Below, in pieces: positions 1 to 6,784 of a stretch of 11,380 nucleotides of DNA (position 1 is its first letter; each line of letters opens with the position of its first letter). The stretch is from Gammaproteobacteria bacterium (GTDB lineage: Bacteria; Pseudomonadota; Gammaproteobacteria; SZUA-229): NCBI GenBank assembly GCA_027858635.1, contig JAQICG010000036.1, positions 1-11,380 on the forward strand, in the 5' to 3' direction. The position numbers and the translations under genes are program-made. The notes beneath the pieces are model-generated. The model was not told the origin of the DNA, made no database searches, and saw only the letters and a list, made by a program, of their open reading frames with translations.

Positions 1-105
1 GCGCATAGTTATTCTACGCAACGAAAAATCGGGGAGATTTGGGCCGCTCTCCCTCTTCCGCAGCCAATTCATCCTGAATCCGACAGCCTCCTGGTGAGCA
101 GTTAA
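1..105 (+). CDS. Possible 3' end of an unidentified upstream gene
   Basis: Reading frame 1 is open from the window edge to a TAA at 103-105, giving 34 residues that end in ESDSLLVSS. I do not recognise the sequence. Frame 2 is also open from the edge to a TGA at 95-97, so the open frame by itself is weak evidence, and third-position base use does not separate the two. If real, the gene would end 118 bases before mshI. It does not look like the C-terminus of MshH, which sits upstream of mshI in Vibrio, but a tail this short cannot exclude anything. Confidence 0.2.
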   Translation, partial: AHSYSTQRKIGEIWAALPLPQPIHPESDSLLVSS

Positions 106-107
106 AT

Positions 108-123
108 ATTAGAAATATCTAAT
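108..123. repeat. AT-rich inverted repeat, 6-bp arms
   Basis: Arms ATTAGA (108-113) and TCTAAT (118-123) are perfectly complementary around the four bases AATA. The element starts just after the TAA at 103-105 and is followed by GTTTATCC, which is not a clear U-tract. It could be a weak end-of-transcript hairpin for whatever lies upstream or an operator for the msh promoter. Function is inferred only from position. Confidence 0.4.
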
Positions 124-143
124 GTTTATCCAAGGCGGAATGC

Positions 144-166
144 GTGCATGCAAAGCACTCATGCAC
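144..166. repeat. GC-balanced inverted repeat, 7-bp arms
   Basis: GTGCATG (144-150) and CATGCAC (160-166) are perfect complements separated by nine bases. The left arm also overlaps the self-complementary octamer TGCATGCA at 145-152. The element ends six bases before a possible -35 hexamer at 172-177, a common place for a regulator-binding dyad. No known operator consensus was recognised. Confidence 0.4.
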
Positions 167-171
167 AGTAA

Positions 172-200
172 TTGACCGACACAGGCATAACTTAATAACA
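172..200 (+). promoter_or_regulatory. Possible sigma-70 promoter of the msh operon
   Basis: TTGACC at 172-177 matches the -35 consensus at five of six positions. Seventeen bases later AATAAC at 195-200 matches the -10 consensus at four of six, lacking the first and last T. Transcription would start near 206-208, leaving a very short leader that still holds the mshI ribosome-binding site GGGGTGA at 209-215. The spacing is ideal but the -10 element is poor, so this is a candidate only. Confidence 0.3.
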
Positions 201-223
201 TTAGCGATGGGGTGAATAGATAA

Positions 224-1150
224 ATGCTGGGAGAGCAATTGCAACAACAGGTTGGTCTATATTTTACCTCGGACGGGATTGCAGTGGCCGCAATTGTCGG
301 CGCGGGTGAGGCGCCGCCAACATTAAAATTGTGTACATTCATTGCCGCCTCAGAACCCGGCGAACAGCTACAACAGCTGCAGCGATACATCAAAGAAAAC
401 AACCTGAAGAATCGACCCTGCGTAGCAGTACTAGAAGACTCGCAATACAGTCTTTTTCAAATCCCGGCCCCGCCCGTTGAAGATGACGAATTAATATCAG
501 CACTCCGCTGGAACATCAAGGATCTGGTTGATTATCCAACCGATGAAGCCGTTATTGATGTATTTCGTGTGCCCACGCAAGAACGCCGCGAAGCGAAAAT
601 ATATGTGGTGGTCACACACCGGGATGAAATTCAGAAGACGGTTGATTTTATACGCAAAACAGATCTGAAACTGAATACGATCGATATCGAAGAACTCAGC
701 CTGGGCAACCTCATTGAACAAATGGAGAGCTTGACCCGCGGCGTCGCCGTGATGCATTTTGGCCAAAACCACGGAGCAATAAGTCTGTATAGTGATTCTG
801 CATTGTATCTAACCCGCAAAATTGACACCGGGCTAACTCGTTTTGAAGCAATGCCATCTCTGGACGAAGCAGAACAGACATATGAATCCATTATCCTGGA
901 ATTACAGCGCTCGCTGGATTTTTACGAAAGTGAATTCTCCAGACCGCCCATCAGCAAACTTATCATCTCCCCACGCCACGCCATACTTCAGGGCTTCAGT
1001 GATTATGTCAGTAACCATTCCGACCTAAGCGTTGAGTTCATGAAACTTGGCCAGATCTATACAGATTCGACCGCGCTAGATGACGAAAACCAGGCAAGAT
1101 GTTTGCTGGCGATAGCGGCTGCCTCGAGAAAAACTAAGGCGACCGCATAA
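224..1150 (+). CDS. mshI: MSHA biogenesis protein MshI (PilM-like)
   Basis: This 308-residue cytoplasmic protein belongs to the MshI/PilM group, whose members have an actin-like ATPase fold and dock on the inner face of the membrane by binding the PilN N-terminus. Visible family marks are the VGLYFTSDGIAVAAI opening (residues 10-24, an actin-fold first strand), the LRWNIKDLVDYPTDEAVIDVF stretch (94-114) that is highly typical of MshI, and the ILELQRSLDFYESEF helix (224-238). No signal peptide or membrane segment is present. The ATG at 224 has a good ribosome-binding site, GGGGTGA at 209-215, eight bases upstream. The TAA stop shares its last A with the next ATG (TAATG), so the PilN-like gene is translationally coupled. 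It is the first recognisable msh gene of the window. Confidence 0.93.
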   Translation: MLGEQLQQQVGLYFTSDGIAVAAIVGAGEAPPTLKLCTFIAASEPGEQLQQLQRYIKENNLKNRPCVAVLEDSQYSLFQIPAPPVEDDELISALRWNIKDLVDYPTDEAVIDVFRVPTQERREAKIYVVVTHRDEIQKTVDFIRKTDLKLNTIDIEELSLGNLIEQMESLTRGVAVMHFGQNHGAISLYSDSALYLTRKIDTGLTRFEAMPSLDEAEQTYESIILELQRSLDFYESEFSRPPISKLIISPRHAILQGFSDYVSNHSDLSVEFMKLGQIYTDSTALDDENQARCLLAIAAASRKTKATA

Positions 1151-1839
1151 TGCAACAGATCAACCTCTATCAGAAAGAATTCCATGTTAGTTACAACTGG
1201 CGAAGAATAGGCGTTGCGGGTTCGGTGACTATACTGCTGCTGGTGCTTGCCGGGATTAATATAAATCAAATCTATACTACGGATCGACTGCGCGCAGAAC
1301 TGGAAAATACAAATAACACCATAAAGAGTCTCGAACAAAGTTATTCCGCTCTTGCGAAAAATGCGAAGCCTAAAGCCAGAGATTTGAATTTGATGGCTGA
1401 GCTGGAGCGCATAAAACGAAGCAATGGTGAAAAACTGAGGGCATTGAACTACCTTAGCGGAAATGATGCCGGCAACATGACGGGGTTTACATTCCTGCTA
1501 CGGGGGCTGGGAAGAAAGCGCGACCTTATCAATGACCTCTGGCTAAAGAAAATAAAATTTAGTCACGGCGGTTATGATTTGCGTCTTAGTGGCAGCAGCT
1601 ATCAGGCAGATCTGCTGCCAAAATTTATTCAGGCATTAGGCGATGAAGAAATTTATAAAGACCGCGAATTCAGAGAACTTAAAATAACACGCTCAGATGG
1701 AAATAAAAAAGTAGTGGATTTTGTCCTTGATACCAGGCATCAGACTGATAGTTATGGCGCAGCCGTAAAAGACGCATCTACGGCCTTGTTTATGGCACGT
1801 CTCAAACAGCTAGCTGGCGAAAAAGGGGCGGTCAGATAG
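1150..1839 (+). CDS. PilN-like MSHA biogenesis protein (MshI2)
   Basis: A 229-residue bitopic inner-membrane protein of the PilN family, often annotated as a second MshI or MshI2 in msh operons. It opens with MQQINLYQKEF; the INLY motif is the segment by which PilN proteins bind PilM. One membrane helix lies at about residues 20-38, followed by a probable coiled coil at about 43-95 (LRAELENTNNTIKSLEQ and onward) and a periplasmic alpha/beta domain to about residue 200. It should pair with MshJ in the alignment complex, with MshI bound on the cytoplasmic side. The start overlaps the mshI stop by one base, with AAGG at 1136-1139 as a moderate ribosome-binding site. The family is clear; only the symbol varies between genomes, so none is given. 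Confidence 0.88.
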   Translation: MQQINLYQKEFHVSYNWRRIGVAGSVTILLLVLAGININQIYTTDRLRAELENTNNTIKSLEQSYSALAKNAKPKARDLNLMAELERIKRSNGEKLRALNYLSGNDAGNMTGFTFLLRGLGRKRDLINDLWLKKIKFSHGGYDLRLSGSSYQADLLPKFIQALGDEEIYKDREFRELKITRSDGNKKVVDFVLDTRHQTDSYGAAVKDASTALFMARLKQLAGEKGAVR

Positions 1840-1840
1840 T

Positions 1841-2509
1841 ATGCAGGCATTAATTATAAAAGCTGAAAAATATATTGATACGCTATCTAAGCGCGATCAA
1901 ATGGCGCTGGCCATTATCTTTATTGCTGTAGTGGCCCTGCTATGGTTCACTCTGGCATATACACCGTTAAGCCATGACAAGCAGGTAGTAGCACAAGATC
2001 TCGGACAAAGAAACACCGTGCTTATGGCAACTCAGGCAAAAATGCAGGCCCTGCAGCAAAGCCTGAACGAAGACCCGGATCGTAATAACAAAGAGCTGCT
2101 TACAACGTACATCAAGGAAAACAAGCGGCTGGATCAGGCACTGGCCAAAACATCTACTCAGATTATAAATCCTCAGGAAATGGCCAGCCTGCTGGAGCAG
2201 ATCCTGAAGAGCCAGCCTGAACTTAAATTCATCAGCCTGGAAAATAAGCCGGCAATACCTGAATTTATTGAATCCCGCGATGCCGATACAAAGACTGCGG
2301 ATAATGTAGGCACCATATACCGGCATAGCGTGGTACTGCAAATGGAAGGCAGTTATCACAATGCCATGCTGTATCTGGAAAAACTCGAAAAATTTCCATG
2401 GAAATTTTTCTGGCAGGAAGTCGAAATAGAAACTCAAAAATACCCGAATGCGCGGATAACGCTTGAAGTCTATACGCTTGGGTTCAGAAAAGGACTCATC
2501 GGTGTTTAA
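1841..2509 (+). CDS. mshJ: MSHA biogenesis protein MshJ (PilO-like)
   Basis: A 222-residue bitopic inner-membrane protein with a short cytoplasmic N-terminus, a membrane helix at about residues 22-40 (ALAIIFIAVVALLWFTLAY), a long helical segment rich in Gln and Lys (45-125) and a periplasmic ferredoxin-like C-terminal domain. The C-terminal block from HSVVLQMEGSYHNAMLYLE (162-180) through FPWKFFW (185-191) to ITLEVYTLGF (206-215) is characteristic of MshJ. It functions like PilO, forming a heterodimer with the PilN-like protein and linking the motor to MshK and the secretin. The ATG lies one base after the upstream TAG; AAAAGGGG at 1821-1828 is the likely ribosome-binding site, somewhat distant. 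The FPWKFF codons form a perfect 24-bp palindrome, listed separately. Confidence 0.92.
   Translation: MQALIIKAEKYIDTLSKRDQMALAIIFIAVVALLWFTLAYTPLSHDKQVVAQDLGQRNTVLMATQAKMQALQQSLNEDPDRNNKELLTTYIKENKRLDQALAKTSTQIINPQEMASLLEQILKSQPELKFISLENKPAIPEFIESRDADTKTADNVGTIYRHSVVLQMEGSYHNAMLYLEKLEKFPWKFFWQEVEIETQKYPNARITLEVYTLGFRKGLIGV
2387..2410. repeat. Perfect 24-bp palindrome inside mshJ
   Basis: The sequence from G2387 to C2410 is its own reverse complement at every position, centred on the CCATGG at 2396-2401, with A5T3 on the left and A3T5 on the right. It encodes EKFPWKFF of the conserved MshJ C-terminal block. Part of the symmetry follows from the protein, since TTT/AAA and CCA/TGG are complementary codon pairs, but the exact codon choice completes it. 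There is no spacer, so it suits a DNA-binding dimer or cruciform better than an RNA hairpin. Confidence 0.9.
2490..2494 (+). promoter_or_regulatory. Ribosome-binding site that fixes the mshK start
   Basis: AAGGA at 2490-2494 sits seven bases before GTG at 2502. The alternative TTG at 2463 has no such site and would place thirteen polar residues ahead of a signal peptide that starts naturally at the GTG. The site lies inside the end of mshJ, consistent with translational coupling. Confidence 0.65.
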
Positions 2510-2861
2510 GCCGATTAAAAAATTCACATTGCTGGCTTGCACATATGCGCTTGCCTGTACGGCAAATGCTTACGCCACGGGCATGGGTGATCCCTTACGT
2601 CCGCCGGAATACCAATCAAAGGCGGATGTTGCTAGCGCCGTTGCAATAGCGAAACCTCAATGGCATGTTAACGAGATACTTTTTTCAGGCGCGCGTCGCA
2701 TAGCGGTAATCAATGATAGGGTGGTGGCTATAGGTGATCACATCAATGGCGCCAAAGTTGTCGATATTAAGCCCGAGCGTGTGGTTCTTCAATACAAAAA
2801 TAGCTTTATTAATGCCCGCTTGAAATCAGTGTTGGTAAAAAAACGACGCATAATAAATTAA
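2502..2861 (+). CDS. mshK: MSHA biogenesis protein MshK (PilP-like)
   Basis: A 119-residue secreted protein starting at GTG 2502, which overlaps the end of mshJ by eight bases. The N-terminus FKPIKKFTLLACTYALACTANAYA is a Sec signal peptide with probable cleavage after Ala25. No lipobox cysteine is placed at the cleavage site, unlike many PilP lipoproteins. The mature protein begins with a disordered stretch holding GDPLRPP (residues 29-35), the usual DPxRPP signature of MshK. It continues into a small beta domain (about 58-110; FSGARRIAVINDRVVAIGDHI, then VVDIKPERVVLQ) like the HR domain of PilP and GspC that contacts the secretin. Its role is to join the MshJ/PilN-like complex to MshL in the periplasm. 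A longer form from TTG 2463 is possible but less likely. Confidence 0.85.
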   Translation: MFKPIKKFTLLACTYALACTANAYATGMGDPLRPPEYQSKADVASAVAIAKPQWHVNEILFSGARRIAVINDRVVAIGDHINGAKVVDIKPERVVLQYKNSFINARLKSVLVKKRRIIN

Positions 2862-2882
2862 CTGTCGATAGAAAAATAATTT

Positions 2883-4607
2883 ATGAAAAATAATCCAAAA
2901 ATTCTTAGTTTAGTGAGCATTATTTCACTGCTCATAACCTCATGTGCATCAGCGCCTGAAAACAGCAGTAAGCCCACTGCCCCGGACCTGTCCGTGCTTG
3001 ACAACATACAGGGCACACTGGACAACACAGGCTGGACCAGTGGAACGCCGCCAGACCATCAGCCACCAACCAGTGTTACTGATGCATTATTACCAACTTC
3101 AACGACCAATCTGCCTGCAGGGGCCATAGAAAAGATTGAGCCCCGATTTGATGTCTCAGTGAATCGGGCCAATGCCAGGTCGTTCTTTATTAGCCTGGTC
3201 AAGGGTACGCCATATAATATCGTCGTTCACCCTGAAGTGACGGGGAAAATTACGCTTAACCTGCAAGATGTGACAATTCCAGAAGTCATGGAAATGGCGT
3301 ACAACACCTATGGTTATGAATATGAAAAAATCAGCAGCGGCTTTATCGTTCACCCCAACAAGATTCAGTCAAAAATATTTAAAATGAACTATTTGAATGT
3401 CACCAGGGAAGGTCAGTCTGCAACCCGGATCAGTTCCGGCCAGTCCACGGAAAATAGCAACTCCAGCAGCACCGGCAGCTCAGGTTCTACACGACAAACT
3501 TCGAGTCAGTCGATCCTTGCTGCCAGCAGTATCAAGACCGAATCAAAGCTGGATTTCTGGGGAGAAATAGAGGCCGCGATCGGGGGCATCATTGGCAGCG
3601 ACGAGGGCAAAAGTGTCATCATCAGCCCGCAATCGGGACTGATCATCATTCGAGCCTACCCCTCCGAGTTACGTAAAGCGCAGGATTTTTTACAGTCAGC
3701 TGAAATCATTATGCAGCGCCAGGTCATTCTCGAAGCAAAAATCATCGAGGTTGAACTCAAAGACGGCTACCAGCAGGGCATTAACTGGTCATCGCTGAGT
3801 GATAGCGGCAACACCCTGATCGGTCAGACCGGGGGCGGCACTTTGTTACAGGATGGGACATCTATCATCGGTGGCAGTACCGGTAACCTTGATCCGAGTA
3901 ATTATGCACAGATCGCCGGCAATGCTGCTTCAGCATTCGGCGGCATGTTTACGCTGGCGGTTAAATCGGGCAATTTCGCCGCTTTTTTCGAGTTTCTGGA
4001 AACCCAGGGCAATATGCAGGTACTGTCGAGCCCCCGGGTATCCACTATAAATAATCAGAAAGCTGTCATTAAAGTAGGTTCAGATGAGTTTTTTCTCACT
4101 GACATATCAACGACAACTACAACTGGCGTTACCACGACCACTACACCAGACATTACGCTGACCCCATTTTTCTCCGGCATATCGCTCGATGTTACACCGC
4201 AGATCGACGAAAACGGCAGCATAATATTGCATATCCATCCAACCATTAGCGATGTCGTCGATCAGACCAAGGTCTTTACGATTGCTGATGATCAGACACT
4301 GTCGCTGCCGCTGGCATTTAGTCAGGTAAGAGAATCCGACAGTATTGTCTATGCCAAGAACGGTGAGATCGTGGTCATTGGTGGTCTGATGACCAACAAG
4401 CTGATAGAAGAAGAATCGGGCACGCCGTTTTTATCATCGATCCCCATACTGGGCAATTTGTTCAAGCATGCCAGTCAAGAGGAAGTAAAGAGCGAGCTGG
4501 TGATCCTGCTGAAACCGATTGTCATTGATAATGCGGATAGCTGGACCAGCGTGATCGGTGAATCTTCGAACCGCGTTAAACAGCTATACCATGAATATAA
4601 CAACTAA
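2883..4607 (+). CDS. mshL: MSHA secretin MshL, outer-membrane lipoprotein
   Basis: A 574-residue secretin that forms the outer-membrane pore for the pilus. A lipoprotein signal ends in LLITSC, with Cys21 as the lipid-modified residue. A Pro/Ser/Thr-rich linker (22-80) follows, then a short secretin/TonB N-terminal-like domain (about 95-157; SFFISLVKGTPYNIVVHPEV), a Ser/Thr-rich insert (about 175-215), an N1-type repeat (about 240-275; VIISPQSGLIIIRAYP) and the secretin barrel domain (about 276-548). The barrel domain shows VILEAKIIEVEL, VLSSPRVSTINNQKAVIKVG, the VVIGGLM segment (497-503), IPILGNLF (520-527) and SELVILLKPIVI (537-548), all standard secretin signatures. A Thr-rich loop (409-421) sits in the barrel domain. 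The ATG has only a weak ribosome-binding site. MshK should be the periplasmic partner. Confidence 0.96.
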   Translation: MKNNPKILSLVSIISLLITSCASAPENSSKPTAPDLSVLDNIQGTLDNTGWTSGTPPDHQPPTSVTDALLPTSTTNLPAGAIEKIEPRFDVSVNRANARSFFISLVKGTPYNIVVHPEVTGKITLNLQDVTIPEVMEMAYNTYGYEYEKISSGFIVHPNKIQSKIFKMNYLNVTREGQSATRISSGQSTENSNSSSTGSSGSTRQTSSQSILAASSIKTESKLDFWGEIEAAIGGIIGSDEGKSVIISPQSGLIIIRAYPSELRKAQDFLQSAEIIMQRQVILEAKIIEVELKDGYQQGINWSSLSDSGNTLIGQTGGGTLLQDGTSIIGGSTGNLDPSNYAQIAGNAASAFGGMFTLAVKSGNFAAFFEFLETQGNMQVLSSPRVSTINNQKAVIKVGSDEFFLTDISTTTTTGVTTTTTPDITLTPFFSGISLDVTPQIDENGSIILHIHPTISDVVDQTKVFTIADDQTLSLPLAFSQVRESDSIVYAKNGEIVVIGGLMTNKLIEEESGTPFLSSIPILGNLFKHASQEEVKSELVILLKPIVIDNADSWTSVIGESSNRVKQLYHEYNN

Positions 4608-4643
4608 TTTAAAAACAGCGGGAGTTGGCTGAGGGCTTATACA

Positions 4644-5552
4644 ATGTATACACAATATTTTAACATGACCGAAATGCCCTTCGCCCTACTACCTGACACT
4701 AGTTTTTTTTACGAAAGTGAGAACTATAAAGCAGCGCTCAATGTTTTGCTGGTAGCCATTCGTTCGGGAGAGGGTTTTGTCAAAGTCACCGGTGAAGTCG
4801 GCACCGGCAAAACTATGCTGTGCCGGAAATTGCTGAATTGCCTGGAAACTGATAACTATATAACGGTTTTAATTCCTAATCCGTTCCTCGCACCCAACCA
4901 GCTCCGTATGGCGCTGGCGGATGAGTTAGGCGTTACCTATCAGGACAGCGCCTCAGATGATATAACCAGTTATCACTTAATGAGCGAGATCACCAAAACA
5001 CTGATGGCACATAATAATGCCGGCAAGAGGGTGATAGTCTGCCTTGACGAAGTGCAGGCCATGCCGATCGAAACGCTTGAAGCCTTACGCCTGTTTTCAA
5101 ACATCGAAACAGAAAAAAGCAAATTGATGCAGATTATTTTATTCGGCCAGCCTGAACTTGATGAGCGACTCAATAAAAGCTGTAACCGGCAGTTCAAACA
5201 AAGAATAAGTTTTTCCTACAAACTCAAGCCGGTTGATCGTAAGAGCCTGACAGGCTATATCAATCACCGGCTACGCATTGCCGGCTATAATGGCAGCGAC
5301 CTGTTTACCCCCAAAGCTATCGACAAAATTTACCAGAGCAGCAAAGGCGTACCACGTCTGGTCAACACCCTGTGCAATAAAGCACTCATTCTTGCTTTTG
5401 GACAGGGCAAAAGCAATGTTGTCAGCAAGCATGTCAAGCAGGCCATTAATGATTCAGCTGAAAAAGACGATAGCAACAGAACGTACATATATATTGCGCT
5501 GGCGGTGAGCGGCATGACCGCGCTTGCTTTTCTGCTGTGGGCGTTACAATGA
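4644..5552 (+). CDS. mshM: MSHA biogenesis ATPase MshM (ExeA/GspA-like)
   Basis: A 302-residue AAA ATPase of the ExeA/GspA group. The MYTQYFNMTEMPFALLPDTSFFY opening is typical. The Walker A motif is GEVGTGKT (residues 50-57), Walker B is VIVCLDE (130-136), and LFGQPEL (166-172) and KGVPRLVN (234-241) match the family's sensor regions. A single membrane helix at the C-terminus (about 280-300) should anchor it with the ATPase in the cytoplasm. Unlike GspA it lacks a periplasmic peptidoglycan-binding domain after the helix. In Aeromonas, ExeA helps place and assemble the secretin; MshM is inferred to do something similar for MshL. GAGGG at 4631-4635 precedes the ATG by eight bases. The TGA stop overlaps the mshN ATG (ATGA), so the two are coupled. 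Confidence 0.92.
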   Translation: MYTQYFNMTEMPFALLPDTSFFYESENYKAALNVLLVAIRSGEGFVKVTGEVGTGKTMLCRKLLNCLETDNYITVLIPNPFLAPNQLRMALADELGVTYQDSASDDITSYHLMSEITKTLMAHNNAGKRVIVCLDEVQAMPIETLEALRLFSNIETEKSKLMQIILFGQPELDERLNKSCNRQFKQRISFSYKLKPVDRKSLTGYINHRLRIAGYNGSDLFTPKAIDKIYQSSKGVPRLVNTLCNKALILAFGQGKSNVVSKHVKQAINDSAEKDDSNRTYIYIALAVSGMTALAFLLWALQ

Positions 5553-6766
5553 GCGTCATTAACACCATGCTCAAAGACCTTGAGCGCCGTGGTGTGGAGT
5601 GTGCGGGTTCCGATGATAAAATTCTCGGCGGCCTAAGCACAAGCCACAACGCCGCCTTTGATGAAGAGCCCTCGCATAATATTTATCTGCTCGGCCTGCT
5701 GGGCATGACAACCATACTAAGCATTATTATTGCCGCCTATTATCTGTCTCCCTATCAACTGATCGCCGTTGCCCAGCAAAAACCTGAAGCACCCTCCGAC
5801 GCTATGGTGCGCTCTGAACCCGAGCCACGGGCAGACGATGAGCCGCCGACTTTAGCGACTCAGCCTGAAGCTGAAATGGCAGAGACGACATCCGTCGCTG
5901 CCTCAACGACAAAAAATCCGACTGTGGTCGCTAATCAGAACCCGTCGACGCAATCGCTACCCCAGCCCTCCTCTACAACCCTTGCCCAGCATCCCACCAG
6001 CCTCGCCGTGAAGCCGGTCGAGCCGAAAAAACCCATACCGCAAGTAGCGACTGTAAATAATAAATCAGCCAGGCCTGCGCCACGCACGGCGCAAATAGTG
6101 GCAGAGAATGCCCATGAGCAGGACGATTTATCGGTAGAAACTTCGTCTGCCGTGAGTAAACAGCAGCGCGATTTCACCCCCGAGGAGAAAAGCCGACAGG
6201 CTTACGCCACCGCCCTGACATTGTATAAACAGGACCGCAAGCAACAGGCAAAAGCTAAGCTCACTACAGCGCTCGATTTTAGTGCGGGCAACGCAGACGC
6301 TTCGAGATTGCTAACCATCATCTATCTGGAGGCTGGTCGTGCCGATCTGGCGGCTGAGGCCATTGAAAAAGGCCTGGCTATGCACGCCGATGACCAGACG
6401 CTGTTACGCCTGTATTTGCAGACGCTGGTTCAGCAAGGCAACTATCAAGCCGCTGTTACAGTCATGGAGCAACGCCTTCGTTTGACTACCCCGGAAGACC
6501 TGGCCTATCTGGCAGGTCTATACCAGAAAAATAATAATCATCTGAACGCCGTCAAACTGTATGCACAGGCATTACAACTGATACCTTCCAAAAGCATCTG
6601 GTGGATGGGACAAGGTATATCTTTCGAAGTGATAGGGCGATATAAAGAGGCCCTGCAGTCGTACGAAAAAGCAATGAGCACAGGGCAGCTGTCGAGCCAG
6701 CTGTTTGAATATACGCTGCAGAGAATCAACGACATCAAGCAACATAATGCAGCTTCACTTTCCTGA
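5549..6766 (+). CDS. mshN: MSHA biogenesis TPR protein MshN
   Basis: A 405-residue protein starting at ATG 5549 with MSVINTMLKDLERRG, the conserved MshN N-terminus; an in-frame GTG at 5537 would add only four residues inside mshM. A membrane helix spans about residues 45-66. It is followed by a long low-complexity Pro/Ala/Thr/Gln/Glu-rich linker (about 75-205) and a C-terminal array of tetratricopeptide repeats (about 213-400; for instance ARADLAAEAIEKGLAMHADDQ and YKEALQSYEKAMS). The topology places the TPR domain in the periplasm, at the end of a tether long enough to cross part of the wall. The four-base ATGA overlap with mshM suggests the ATPase and TPR protein act together. TPR proteins often serve secretin assembly in pilus systems, but the exact MshN role is not established. 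Confidence 0.9.
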   Translation: MSVINTMLKDLERRGVECAGSDDKILGGLSTSHNAAFDEEPSHNIYLLGLLGMTTILSIIIAAYYLSPYQLIAVAQQKPEAPSDAMVRSEPEPRADDEPPTLATQPEAEMAETTSVAASTTKNPTVVANQNPSTQSLPQPSSTTLAQHPTSLAVKPVEPKKPIPQVATVNNKSARPAPRTAQIVAENAHEQDDLSVETSSAVSKQQRDFTPEEKSRQAYATALTLYKQDRKQQAKAKLTTALDFSAGNADASRLLTIIYLEAGRADLAAEAIEKGLAMHADDQTLLRLYLQTLVQQGNYQAAVTVMEQRLRLTTPEDLAYLAGLYQKNNNHLNAVKLYAQALQLIPSKSIWWMGQGISFEVIGRYKEALQSYEKAMSTGQLSSQLFEYTLQRINDIKQHNAASLS

Positions 6767-6784
6767 GCTGCGGGCACCTAATCA

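Noticed and set aside
1967..2542. 191-codon open frame on the - strand opposite mshJ
   Set aside because: It lies wholly within two convincing + strand genes, its translation is Phe-rich without any domain, and it has no convincing ribosome site. It is a shadow of mshJ.
5537..5548. Upstream GTG start for mshN
   Set aside because: It would add four residues ahead of MSVINTMLKDL, the conserved family N-terminus; the ATG at 5549 in the ATGA overlap is the better start.
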